Assembly (NCBI GenBank): GCA_029204225.1
Contig: CM055100.1
Span: 11,727,272 to 11,791,271, forward strand
Reading direction: 5' to 3'
Length of the DNA: 64,000 nucleotides
Source of the DNA: Diphasiastrum complanatum
Taxonomy: Eukaryota > Streptophyta > Lycopodiopsida > Lycopodiales > Lycopodiaceae
Shown: positions 33,355 through 44,316 of the stretch, piece after piece
How positions within the stretch are numbered: the stretch's first letter is position 1
Layout of the letters: each line of letters opens with the position of its first letter
Program-made: the position numbers and the translations under genes
The notes under the pieces: model-generated
What the model saw: only the letters and a program-made list of their open reading frames with translations
What the model was told of the DNA's origin: nothing
Database searches by the model: none

Positions 33355-33520
33355 TGGACCCGACCTCTGTGAAACACCAGAGCGGGCCGTCCACCATCCG
33401 CGGTTGAATACACCGCCTTGGTTAGGCGTCACACTAGTCACACCCGCCGTCGGTACTGTCTAGCGAAATACCTAGACCCGACGGTCAACGAAAATACCGC
33501 CGCTTAGCAAACAAAGCGGT
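33355..33520. repeat. GC-rich hairpin cluster abutting an LTR
   Basis: In AT-rich surroundings this 165-bp island is rich in CCG/CGG. One hairpin pairs CCGTCGG (33447-33453) and GTCTAG (33458-33463) with CTAGACCCGACGG (33472-33484). Another pairs ACCGC (33496-33500) with GCGGT (33516-33520), ending at the first base of the LTR. Confidence 0.6.
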
Positions 33521-33875
33521 GCGTATAACTTGCACCCCACGAGCACATCATAGACAGTAAATCGGTTTCCATCCCATGTAAGATTTTTAGTAACTGTAAG
33601 CCGAATTCAATGGGGAAAGAGATATTAGCAAGATCCTAACGCAAATTAGTGATCAGAAGTTTTATGAAACTAGGACCCTAGAAAGCTAGTGAATCATTGC
33701 ATCAAAAGTACTAGCACCCCCTCCTTACAGTCATATTTTTGAGAGCTTGGAATACTCTCATTGGCTCGGGAGCACGAGGTAACAGAGGAAGCCCCTAGGA
33801 TTGGATGTGGCAGGACCTTCGTTACTCACGTAGGGCATAGCCACCATCAGTAGTGGTGCCCCTTGACTTTTTAAG

Positions 33876-34695
33876 TGTGAGAAATTGGCAAAAATCTAGC
33901 TTGGTATTTTTTATGATAGAAGTTTGTAAGTGAATCTCACATGTGTGGAGGATGTTCCCACATGTGGAGAATTGTAAAGTAAATCAAAATGTTTGATATA
34001 GGGGTCTCATAGAATCTCATAGTCAAGCATTTAGGTGTAGGATGTTGATAGGGTCAAATTTGGCATAGATGGCAAATTATCCATTTCCACTTGTAATGCC
34101 ACTATTGAGCCAAAATAGAGCCAAACTTGTGCCAATTAGAGTGTAGACAAGTGTCATGCTTTTGTTTGATGATGCTTAAGAGGTCCAATAGGATTTAGAG
34201 GTGGAACCTTGTGAGGTCCAATAGAAAATTGAGGTGTGCTTGAATATAGTCCAATAGAATTTAGAGGTGCATGGATCAATGGTCCAATAGGATTAAGAGG
34301 TGGTAAAGTGTGATCCAATCATAGTTAAGCATAGTGGTAGCTCATGAATCTATTAGTATCATTGTACTCCTCCTTTTGGATCTAATTGATTTTGAGATTG
34401 AGTGGATTTTGAGTGTCATTGAATTTCTAGCTTTCTCTCTCTACCCGAGAGCTCATGATGGTTTTTCTCTCTCTACCCGAGGAGAGCAGCTTGTTTTTAC
34501 TTAGAATAATTTTGGAACACTTCCCACACGTGTGAGTGAGAGTTGGAAGTGATTGAATGCATGTAGTAGTGTGTTTTTGCCATAGAATCAAAGATAGATC
34601 TTGAATCTCAATCTAGTCTTCATCTTGGTGCATCTACACACCTTAGGAGATCACAAGTACATGTAGTGGACAATCCACACGTGTGAAATTCAACA
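33876..34695 (+). repeat. 5' LTR of the Copia element
   Basis: TGTGAGAAATTGG to ATTCAACA. It contains two perfect CACACGTGTG palindromes (34525-34534, 34676-34685), the second 10 bp before the LTR end. Confidence 0.93.
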
Positions 34696-34708
34696 TGGTA
34701 TCAGAGAC
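34696..34708 (+). other. Primer-binding site, initiator tRNA-Met
   Basis: TGGTATCAGAGAC follows the LTR with no spacer; one mismatch to the usual TGGTATCAGAGC. Confidence 0.85.
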
Positions 34709-35452
34709 TACCTAAGGTTACCATGCATTTTGATCCATTTGAGTGAAAACTATTCATCAATCTTGAGCTAGAAATTGTCAAGGCCCATCTTCCTAGCTAT
34801 CTTGTTCAATTTTGGATCAAAAGAGATCAAAAGGACATTGATTGGGTCTGACCTGGTACTGTACGGAATCAGGTGCTCAGACACGTGTGAGGAACATCCA
34901 ATTTTAGTTTGGGAGTTCTCTTTCATGTTTGATCCAAAAATCTTGCTAGATAGCTTGTTTTGAAGCTATTTTTGTCTAGTTTCTGATGCAATCAGTTTCA
35001 TTCCATTTGGTTGAGCCAATCAAAAGTTATAAGCTTTTGAAGAGGGTTAGGTAGGGCACCTAGACCTGGGTGGACACATTTGGTTTGGTCAAAAGATTGC
35101 TTGTTTGATCCAAAATCACAGTTGAATGCTTACCAATCTCATCTATATGTGATCTAGGCACTGTTTTGAGATCTTAGCCATTTTGTTTCATGCAATATCA
35201 TTGTATTTGAGTCAAATTTGGTTTCTTAGTGTATTTCACACGTGCTAAGAGTGTTTGATCCTAACTTTGCCCATACTCCATCATTTGATGTGAAGTAGAT
35301 CTAGTTTTGGAGAGATTGAGATAGCTAGTGAGAATCATCTCACAGTTTGTTGCAAGATCTTGCATAGGAGATGGTAGCACACCATTATTGGATCCTATAG
35401 TGAGAGAGGAGCAACATTTTTTGTTCATCACTTTTATTTATCTCCACTTTAC

Positions 35453-37558
35453 ATGACTTCAATGAGTTCATACTTGTTGCAACCAAGTGAGAGATTGTCT
35501 ACTTCCAATTATTCAATATGGAAGTTGAGGATGGAGTCCATCTTGATACTCCAAGATGTGATGGACATTGTACTTGGGATTGAGGAGGAGCCTCAAGTCC
35601 TTCAAGAAGTACAAAAATACAAGAAGAGAGCCAGGATGGCTCTCCACTACATTAAGATGAATGTCTCTAATGAGATATTGAGAGAGATTGGTGATTGTTC
35701 TACATCCAAGGAAGCTTGGGATTGTCTCAAGTCCATCTATGAGGCTAAGAACACCTCTAGGCTCCTCACTCTTAGAAATCAAATATTCCAAAGTAGTCAA
35801 AAGAGTGATGAGAGTGCATCTAATTATGTTTTGAGAGTCAAGGATATTCATAGGGAGCTTGCATGTATTGGTGACTCAATCAATCAAAGTGAGCTAGTCC
35901 AAGTCATTCTCAATGGCTTGAGAGATGAATATGACAACCTTGTCCAATCCTATGCTATTAAGGAGGAGCTACCAAGTTTGGAGGCCCTTCAAAGTGTGCT
36001 TATTTCTGAAGAATCAAGACAAGAGTACAAACTCTTGAGGATGGACAAGCTATCACTCAATCATGATGATGGCAAAGTTCTATTTGCCAAGCACAAAGAG
36101 AGGAGTAAGAAGCAACACCATCACTTCTCTAATGACAAAGCTAAAGGCCAAGATGGAGAGGAGGAGGATACCTCTCATGCTTCTAATTCAAATCTCAAGA
36201 AGAAGATGATCAAGTGCTTTTATTGTGGCAAGAAAGGCCATTATGCCACCAATTGCTTCAAGAAGAAGAATCAACTCAATCAAGCCAACATCACCAATGA
36301 GAAAGAAGACTATATTGCAAGTGATGGAGAAGGCTCTCTTATGGCATCAAGCTTCTCCTCTTCCACCTTCAACAAGGATGACTCATGGTATATTGATAGT
36401 GGAGCATCTTCACATATGTGTGGCTCCAAGCACTTTTTTTCATCTATTATGCCTTATGATGGAGTCAAGAAGACCATATACTTTGCAAGTAAGCATGAGT
36501 GCAATATTGAAGGAGTAGGAATTATTCCCTTGAAGCTTGCATCTTCTAAAGATCTCTTTCTCAACAATGTTCTTTTTGTCCCAAAGCTTACAAAGAACAT
36601 CTTAAGTGTTGGCCAACTTCTTGATAGTGGCTTTGATGTCAATTTCAATATTGACAATTGTGTGATTAAGAAGGATGGTGAGATCCTTGCATATGGATCA
36701 AGATTTGAAGGCATCTACAAATTTGATCCAAGTGAGAGTGCAAACTCTCTTGATATTTCTTATATTTCCAATATTTCAAAGGAGGAGGATTACACAAGAT
36801 GCACATATCTTCTCTCTTCAAGTATTATGGTGTATGATTATTCCTTATTATTCAAAGCATATGTTGAGAAGAAATTCTCATTGAAGATCAAAGCTTTGAG
36901 GAGTATTGGAGCTCTTGAAGGAATAGCACCATATGAAGTTTTATTCAAGATGAAGCCTAAGGTTGATCACCTTAGTGAACTTGGTAGTGCTTGCTTTGCA
37001 CATATTCCCTTGGAAACAAGAAGGAAGGATGATCCAAGCTCATGGATTATGATTGGATACTCATGCATCAAGGAGGCCTTTAGTGTCTTTACACTCTCTA
37101 TTTCAAATGTGATGGTGAATAGAGATGTCATATTGCATGAAGATTCAATCTTGGAAGTGGCCGAGATCAAGGCTTCTCAAGAAGCATCACAAGTTATCCT
37201 TTTTGAAGATATTCAAGTTATGATGGGGCCAATGTGTGAGGAGGAGTTTCTTCTTCATATGATTTCAAGAAGATCTTCAAGATGCATGACCGAGTCTTTA
37301 TGGCTCACCTTACATGGCAAAGAGGGGCATCTTTCATGTTGTATCTACTACAACACATTCACATATGCTTCTCTTCCTTTGCTTGAAATGCTATCTTGCT
37401 TCGTTGAATTTTTTGGATCTCAAAGTTCAAGAAAAGCTATACTAGTTTTGTATGATGCTTATGGTATGGACATGTTTCTTGTCATTATTGACTTAGATGT
37501 GTTTCTAATACTTTTTGAAAGCAAGATATTGTATTGTCAAAAGTATGTTTGGTTCTAG
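35453..37558 (+). CDS. Copia Gag-protease polyprotein, truncated pol (701 codons)
   Basis: This is the only long frame of the Copia element. Residues 1-200 are a Copia Gag (start with LSTSNYSIWKLRMESIL; RNQIFQSSQKSDESASNYV and VILNGLRDEYDNLV blocks). A CCHC knuckle CFYCGKKGHYATNC starts at residue 255. The aspartic protease site WYIDSGASSHMCG starts near residue 312 and NNVLFVPKLTKNILSVGQL follows. The frame then passes, without the integrase zinc finger or catalytic core, to an integrase C-terminal piece (GIAPYEVLFKMKPKVDHLSE, FAHIPLETRRKDD, MIGYS) around residues 480-570, and then to about 130 unfamiliar residues. It stays fully open, unlike every other element here, so it may have been kept translatable. 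An intact Copia would carry integrase, RT and RNase H in about 1300 codons. Confidence 0.85.
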   Translation: MTSMSSYLLQPSERLSTSNYSIWKLRMESILILQDVMDIVLGIEEEPQVLQEVQKYKKRARMALHYIKMNVSNEILREIGDCSTSKEAWDCLKSIYEAKNTSRLLTLRNQIFQSSQKSDESASNYVLRVKDIHRELACIGDSINQSELVQVILNGLRDEYDNLVQSYAIKEELPSLEALQSVLISEESRQEYKLLRMDKLSLNHDDGKVLFAKHKERSKKQHHHFSNDKAKGQDGEEEDTSHASNSNLKKKMIKCFYCGKKGHYATNCFKKKNQLNQANITNEKEDYIASDGEGSLMASSFSSSTFNKDDSWYIDSGASSHMCGSKHFFSSIMPYDGVKKTIYFASKHECNIEGVGIIPLKLASSKDLFLNNVLFVPKLTKNILSVGQLLDSGFDVNFNIDNCVIKKDGEILAYGSRFEGIYKFDPSESANSLDISYISNISKEEDYTRCTYLLSSSIMVYDYSLLFKAYVEKKFSLKIKALRSIGALEGIAPYEVLFKMKPKVDHLSELGSACFAHIPLETRRKDDPSSWIMIGYSCIKEAFSVFTLSISNVMVNRDVILHEDSILEVAEIKASQEASQVILFEDIQVMMGPMCEEEFLLHMISRRSSRCMTESLWLTLHGKEGHLSCCIYYNTFTYASLPLLEMLSCFVEFFGSQSSRKAILVLYDAYGMDMFLVIIDLDVFLILFESKILYCQKYVWF

Positions 37559-38150
37559 TAAGAACAAGATTGAGCTTGGTACTCACTTTTTTGAAAATCA
37601 TGTTTTCACATGTTTTGAGGCAAATTGTAAACTCCTCTTGAGATTAAGTGAAGCATCCAAAGTGGACACTTGCATCCTTGAGAGAGTAACTAGCCTAAAA
37701 AAGATCAAGATAGTCTTTGATATCAAGATTAGATCCATCATGGATATAGTTCATTGTATGTGGACTAGTCAAGCTAGAAAGCATAATCTTGATAATCATC
37801 ATTATTTCACATCTTATGATCTTGATCTCCACGATCCTTATGAGGCTTGGAAGCCTCAGATTTCTCTATTTATGGTGCATCCATCATGCAAGTGGAACTT
37901 TCAAGGCAAAGATCATCATCAAGCATGGAGGAAGCCCATGATAATAGTGGCATATTGGTGGAGCACTCTTCAAAGGCATTGGCAAGAGATCTCTACCAAA
38001 GAGATCTTATCATGGATATGGTGAGGGTGCTGCTATGATGGATCCCTTGGCTGATCTTCACTTCTTATGCATACCAAAGGATCCACTCAAAAAGATTTAC
38101 AAACTTCTCAAGTGATCTAGTACCTTTCCAAGCTATTTTTTGAGGAGGAG
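37559..38150 (+). other. Copia interior after the stop, no RT or RNase H
   Basis: Two overlapping frames (37515-38024 and 37847-38038) are open. The second reads EASDFSIYGASIMQVELS and is not a domain I recognise. No YxDD motif is present on the plus strand. Confidence 0.5.
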
Positions 38151-38965
38151 TGTGAGAAATTGGCAAAAATCTAGCTTGGTATTTTTTATGATAGAAGTTT
38201 GTAAGTGAATCTCACATGTGTGGAGGATGTTCCCACGTGTGGAGAATTGTAAAGTAAATCAAAATGTTTGATATAGGGGTCTCATAGAATCTCATAGTCA
38301 AGCATTTAGGTGTAGGATGTTGATAGGGTCAAATTTGGCATAGATGGCAAATTATCCATTTCCACTTGTAATGCCACTATTGAGCCAAAATAGAGCCAAA
38401 ATTGTGCCAATTAGAGTGTAGACAAGTGTCATGCTTTTGTTTGATGAAGCTTAAGAGGTCCAATAGGATTTAGAGGTGGAACCTTGTGAGGTCCAATAGA
38501 AAATTGAGGTGTGCTTGAATATAGTCCAATAGAATTTAGAGGTGCATGGATCAATGGTCCAATAGGATTAAGAGGTGGTAAAGTGTGATCCAATCATAGT
38601 TAAGCATAGTGGTAGCTCATGAATCTATTAGTATCATTGTACTCCTCCTTTTGGATCTAATTGATTTTGAGATTGAGTGGATTTTGAGTGTCATTGAATT
38701 TCTAGCTTTCTCTCTCTAGAGCTCATGATGGTTTTTCTCTCTCTACTCGAGGAGAGCAGCTTGTTTTTACTTAGAATACTTTTGGAACACTTCCCACACG
38801 TGTGAGTGAGAGTTGGAAGTGATTGAATGCATGTAGTAGTGTGTTTTTGCCATAGAATCAAAGATAGATCTTGAATCTCAATCTAGTCTTCATCTTGGTG
38901 CATCTACACACCTTAGGAGATCACAAGTACATGTAGTGGACAATCCACACGTGTGAAATTCAACA
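38151..38965 (+). repeat. 3' LTR of the Copia element
   Basis: 815 bp. It lacks 5 bp present in the 5' LTR near a TCTCTCTCTACCCGAG repeat and keeps both CACACGTGTG palindromes (38795-38804, 38946-38955). Confidence 0.93.
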
Positions 38966-39014
38966 TTTAGGACATTTTGGCTGGACCAATCCCCTGCCGA
39001 AAATGGCCCTAACA

Positions 39015-39300
39015 TTGGTGCGTCTGCCGGGAGGAATTTGATAATGGGCAATTGTTTGAAGGGCGATTATCTATATGTAGGGTTGTGGACTGTACAGATT
39101 AGCCATTTGCAAGTTGCTTATGTTATTTGATCCACCAGACGCCTAACATTGGTGCGTCTGTCAGGAGTCAAAAAATTTTCAAGAGATGTTGCTTGAAAGA
39201 GTAGTTATCCATATCATTGTTCTACAAAGAACTAGTTGTCATACTACCAAAAGTCTACAAGTTTCGTAGGTCCTAGATTGCGTGTGTTGAAAACAATTCC
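39015..39300 (+). mobile_element. Leader of the 400-bp-LTR element, copy 2, with two primer sites
   Basis: Primer site TTGGTGCGTCTGCCGGGAG at 39015 and a slightly mutated duplicate (TTGGTGCGTCTGTCAGGAG) at 39149, 134 bp apart as in copy 1. Similarity to copy 1 ends near 39300. Confidence 0.75.
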
Positions 39301-42300
39301 ACTATCTAAACTGTCAGCCACAAGCTAGCATGACCGCACAAGCGACTAGTACCACACATTGATCACAGGACAAAGTGGTTAGCATCACACAGTTATGTGT
39401 GCTGATCCCACACCTCGAACATACGTTATGAGTTCACAATCCAACCCTAGCTGCATGTGATCCAACTTCGCCAAGGCCATTCTATTTCCAACAGTTTGGA
39501 ATACAGTTTGGACTAGAGACTGCATAAAATTTTCACCAGCAGGGAGTTTAGGTTGTGATGCCAAGTACTACTAGAAATCTTTCATAGAGTGACGGGACAG
39601 GTCAGAGAATGGGGTTGTGTATGAAGCCTAGGGTGAAAGTGAAAACCAGAGCCCTGAGTCGAAAGTCATTACCCTACGACCCACCAACCCTAGCATCCCG
39701 TAGAGACGGCACCTGGTACAAAGAACCCAAAAAAACTGTACATGGGTATGGTTGGATTAGAATTGAGCAGAAAAACGACCAAGTAGAGTTAGTTAGGTCA
39801 TATGCAGTATTAGTGGACGAAGGATGGATGACCTATGGGATAACGTGGGAAAACCACAAAACGCATGTGCAACGATAGTTGATTGCTATCCGTAAGTGAG
39901 AAACCTATTATGCAGCAATCATTAGTGTCACCCTAGACGAGACATCATAGGTATATCCATGAAACCTAGGTCTAAGGGAGCACTGCACGGAGAGACTTCA
40001 AATCTCCAGAGAGATCGTTTAGGGCTTAGAAGAAGCCATCATCATGGGTTTCTTGTCCCACCAATCTTAAATGATAAGTCTCACCCACCTATAATGATAG
40101 TTGGATGATAGTTGGATACTGATGTGATAGTGAGATGATGTGAATTGGTATTTTTGGGAGTTGATAATTCCGAGTATGAGTAGTTTTGGATCCTTGTTGC
40201 AATAATGTGTTGAGTGTGATCTTTAGTTGTGATTGTCTTGTTTCTAATCTATTAGAGTTAGTGCATTCCTTGTAATTGTGTGGGTTTGGGCATGATTTAG
40301 TGGTTTTGGTTTGGGATTGACTTGTATCGTTAGAGCATGTTTGCATGGAAGGTTCATCGTTGAGTGGTAGATGTATCCAAATGGATTGATTTTTGAGATC
40401 TCATGCTCTTGACTATTCATTTCTCCCTTTGATGTTTGCTTACTATTTTGCATCATGTATGAGGTGGATATTGTCAAAAGTTTCCTTTGATAACTTGACC
40501 ATGCATTGTGTCACTCCTTTTATGCCATGTTGAGAGAGTTTCAAGAGAGAGAAGTTTTAACCTCATATCATTTAGTCACTTAGTCAGTTGAGGGCTTCGT
40601 CGAATTCTTTAAAAGGAAATTCATTCATTCTTCACAATTTCCATTCTCGAGGGACGGAACAAGGTTCATTATCATCATGTCATTCCATTCATCCCATTCT
40701 TAGGTGTGAAAGATTATTGAGAGTCACGACCCATGATGAGCTCTCCATACTCCATGTCTATTGTGAGTAAATTTTGAATAAGAGAGGGAGTTAAGTATGA
40801 GTGTCATCTATGGGAGAGCTTTGTATATGCAAAAATCACGGAGAGTGAAAGGATTCCTTATCGTTCCATCTTTGCCATTGTGTTTAGAAGAGTGTGTGAT
40901 CATCATGGTGAACTTGTGATTGTAATTGGATAATGATTGTATGAAGAGTTGCATGAGTGGTTGAGGAAGATTACTTTGGTCATTGAGAAATGTTCTGTGA
41001 GATGATGCGAGAAGTGCACGTTGCTTGAACCTTTTCAAATTTGTCTAAGTTCCTTGCCTATCAAAGTACATTTCATGAGCTAGGAATGGATCGTTCGGGT
41101 TCTGCTGTGAGCCACAGGCTGTGAGACACAATTAATTGTTTCATTAGTGAGCTAGTCTTATGGCAAATCAAGAGTCCATTCAGAAATTGCTCTTTCAAAG
41201 GCTTTTCACTCAACTGAGGCCACGTTGAACCATTTTCATAATCCTGCACAACTGGTGGACTCTGAAGTGAATATATTGTGTTGTCTTCGACTTGCCCTGA
41301 GCGCACTTCTATGACCAATCAAGCAAATATTTGTGGCAGCTCTTGTCGTTGTGGCCCTCGCTGCTCCTACAGTTCATCGCTGCCTCCTCTAGCTCCTCAC
41401 TCATCACCTCCTCGCAGCCTGCCTGTTGCCTCAGTTGGGGCCCAACTGTCTGTCGATGCATGTGGAGGGTCTGTTGATTCCTCTTTAATCCAAGGGTCAC
41501 CTTATCCTTTACAGATCTGATCGCTGTCTGGGAGCACAATTACCTAAGTTGTCTGAGCTATTAATGAGGCTTGATTATTATCCATTGAAGGAGGCAAGCT
41601 ATCGCTACAGGAGCGCGGACCTCTGCTGCTCCACCAACTTCGATTTTGGTCAAAAGCTAATCATTCCACTGCTTGCACACTGTTGATGGGCGCAATCTGT
41701 GAGCAGAATTGAAGCAATCTGCCCATCTGACTGATTCATTCAGTCCGCCAGCGGAAACCCAACATCACAAAAGCATCGGCTGTTTCATAGATCTGCAAAG
41801 AATCTAAGGATCACAAGCGCATGCATATTAGTCAAGTTCTGACAGTAATGACCTCCACTTTCTGCTTGCATTTAAACCGTTGCAGCTCCTGTCCCGACTT
41901 CTCGTGATGGATCCAGAGCTTGCGAAATTAGGCTCAAATCAGCTATCTGAAGCAAACCAAAGCCATTAGCTTGCAATTTTGAGATTGCGAAGCAACGATG
42001 CAAAAACAAGGATAGCCCTCACTCAAAAACAAGGCCTAGCCCTCACTCAGGCCAGTTGAAGATCCGGACATGATGGCTCACTCAAATGACAACATACTAT
42101 AACTACGCCCATTTGCAGTCCACCACGTGCTCATGTCTCTAATCTGGGTCCATTTACTTCAGAATCTGTTGTAGCTCGTAGAATAGAATGCATGTGTGAG
42201 GTATGCTGCCCTTGCATCCTTCATCTTCACTATGCACCTCTAGCATGTAAGTGGAGAACGTTCTGCCTCAGACCAGCAGTACTTGTCCTAGCTGAGCAAT

Positions 42301-42480
42301 CACAAAGCTTGGCATTATTGTGCCTCATTGATTTTGTGCTGAGGACTGATTCTCTTTCCTTTGGAGTGGAGTGACAGATGGCCATGATGGAGGGATATCA
42401 TATTCTCTCGGGTTAATCAGGCTGGACCGGCAAAATGGACTCGTGACTTGGGGCTCTTGCAGCAACTGGTCCCCTCTCCA
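39301..42480. other. No recognised gene
   Basis: Short open frames only, such as 39609-39878 on the plus strand (HGYGWIRIEQKNDQVELV). None resembles a known family and no LTR ends are clear. Probably old repeat or intergenic DNA. Confidence 0.4.
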
Positions 42481-42491
42481 CACATGACTTG

Positions 42492-42492
42492 C

Positions 42493-42523
<31 letters not shown>

Positions 42524-42527
42524 ACAA
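42492..42527. repeat. Poly-C run joined to (CA)n
   Basis: Eighteen C followed by about nine CA units. A simple-sequence tract, prone to length errors. Confidence 0.9.
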
Positions 42528-43020
42528 ATGAGGTAACTTTTGGTTTTGTTGTCAAATTTTTGAAATGTAGGATGAATGTCCTTGTTGCACATTGTTCATT
42601 TTGTTACTCGCATATGTCGTGAATTGTTATCAATACTTTCATGCCCACGTAAATCGGTTTTCATACTATAGGGAACAGAATCCTCCTATGTTAGACTGAC
42701 ATGTGATAGGGGCTATATCGTTCAGCGGTAACTACTCACTCTATCTTTTTGTTATGCACAGTTTTCGGTTTTTTTTAAGGATGGACTAACCTACCTAACT
42801 TCAAGAATTAATCTGGATTGTTGCATGCCTCATTGCTTTAATAAGAACGGAATTTTTTCATAAATATGAATTTATCGATATTTGTATCTTGGTTGTTGCA
42901 GTCGGCATTGGAGCCTAAACATTCTTTTTGTAAAGATAAATAAGGAGGGAGTATCAAATTTTCTATGTGTAAAATTAAACTCAGCTGCAAATACACATAG
43001 AGAATTTGATTCTCTACTTC

Positions 43021-43740
43021 ATGATGTCGTTCGAAAAAATACCGACAACGGCAACTTCAATTAGAGATATAACCATTAAATCTCTCAAGGTATATTCAAT
43101 TTATCTCTGACATGCATGTATTCCTTTTTTAATTCAAATGTATCGTCATAGCATAAATAAAATTTCTCTCATAATATTACTAATTTTCGTTCTATATATG
43201 CAGTGTGTACAGCAAAATGACGCTTTTAGTTGTGCATGACGCTTTTGAATGGTATAATTTACAAACGGATGTACTATATTGAAAAGTTAATATTCTATTC
43301 ATTTGTAGTTCATTTCATTCTGATTCATATTTTATTACTATCATTGTTTGTAAGTTGCTGATTCTCGTGTTTTGTGATGACAGTTCACTCTTGAGCCGTA
43401 TACTCCTGATGATGTATACAGATTTCGGCAAGAGTTGATCAGAACCTTTGCCCAGTATGGTGTAAGCGTTGCACCTGCAATCGAGGGCCCTCAAAAGGAA
43501 ACTGCTCCTGCTTTAACAGACTTTCAGGTTGTTCAAGATGCAGATCTTATTTTATATGATCAAAAAGGAATAAAAGTCCTTCCTAATTCAAAGGAAGGCA
43601 ATTTTGTAGCAAATAGTCCTCTTGCCTTAAAAGGCATTGAGGCCCTTCCCGAAACAGAGGAGGGCGAGATTATAGAAGGAGTTGTTGCCTTATCAGTTCC
43701 TAATACTGATATAAAAAATATAGGAAAATTGATCGAATAG
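43021..43740 (+). CDS. Unknown two-exon gene or gene fragment
   Basis: Exon 1 (43021-43089) starts ATGATG and encodes 23 residues to AAG|GTATAT. The intron (43090-43383, 294 bp, AT-rich) ends GATGACAG. Exon 2 (43384-43740) continues in phase for 118 residues to TAG. The product would be 141 residues, with FTLEPYTPDDVYRFRQELIR at the exon join and an acidic C-terminal half (PETEEGEIIEGV). I do not recognise the family. Upstream, an alternative exon could begin after TTGTTGCAG at 42900. It ends 202 bp from the stop of the minus-strand gene at 43943, tail to tail. Confidence 0.5.
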
Positions 43741-43942
43741 AGATCTATTTGTAAATAGAGAGACCTAAACAAAAAAAGATACAATCATTTTACTTGTAAA
43801 CAACTCGTTTATGGGTTTTTTTATATTGATATCACAATAGATTCTTACAATCAGCTTGTATCCATAGTCTAATACTGGAATGCAATTTTTCTATAATGAT
43901 AAAAAGACATGATGATTGGCATGTATTTGCTGATAATGAATC

Positions 43943-44316
43943 TCAATGTTCTTCCATAAGTTGGATTGTTTCGCCAATATCTCTGCATTTGATCTCGAGC
44001 TCATGTCTTTTACGTACCTGCATAAAACTAATACAAAGTTAGTTAGAATTAGTACAGAGTTTGTATTAGAAAGTTTTGATTGAAACTATTCATAAAAGAT
44101 CGAGTGTTTACAGTTACTTACGAGTTTACCATTGAAAATGAATCTGAAGTCTGAAAGTACATTATCTTGTAGGAGCAATAGTTCCCGTCGGATGTAGTTT
44201 AGACTCCAATCTTCTTCCACCTCAACACATGTCAAAATGGCATCATTGTAAATAATTTCAATATTTTTTCGTTTGAATGTCCACTGGCTTCCAAGTCTTG
44301 ATCGAATGGCACCCAT
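43943..44316 (-). CDS. Small two-exon gene, ubiquitin-like fold suspected
   Basis: Exon 1 (44316-44122) encodes 65 residues ending FRFIFNGKL at a perfect donor C|GTAAGT. The intron is 104 bp (44121-44018) and ends TATGCAG. Exon 2 (44017-43943) continues in phase for 24 residues (VRKRHELEIKCRDIGETIQL and MEEH) to TGA. The pattern (V...L..IRREL...DFRFIFNGK...DIGETIQL) resembles the beta-grasp fold of ubiquitin/SUMO-like domains. There is no C-terminal Gly-Gly. Further upstream on the minus strand (44232-44576) other frames look coding, so this may be the 3' end of a longer, possibly frameshifted gene. Confidence 0.5.

Larger units (their letters stand above)
33876..38965 (+). mobile_element. 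Young non-autonomous Copia element, 5.1 kb
   Basis: 5' LTR 33876-34695 (820 bp), primer site at 34696, a single long Gag-protease frame, a purine-rich tract (GAGGAGGAG before 38151) and 3' LTR 38151-38965 (815 bp). By eye the LTRs differ at about six positions plus one 5-bp indel, so it inserted recently. Target duplication is TTAAG (left) and TTTAG (right), with the empty site TTTAG at copy 1. Integrase core, reverse transcriptase and RNase H are absent, so it must have been moved by proteins of another element. Confidence 0.92.
33520..39014 (+). repeat. 400-bp LTR copy 2, split by Copia insertion
   Basis: Segments 33520-33875 and 38966-39014 together equal copy 1 (5462-5861) once the 5-bp target duplication is counted once. 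Copy 1 is therefore an empty-site reference for the Copia insertion point. Confidence 0.9.

Noticed and set aside
33355-33520. Possible rRNA or tRNA gene in the GC-rich island
   Set aside because: No T-loop or anticodon arm pattern and no rRNA sequence I recognise; only simple hairpins.
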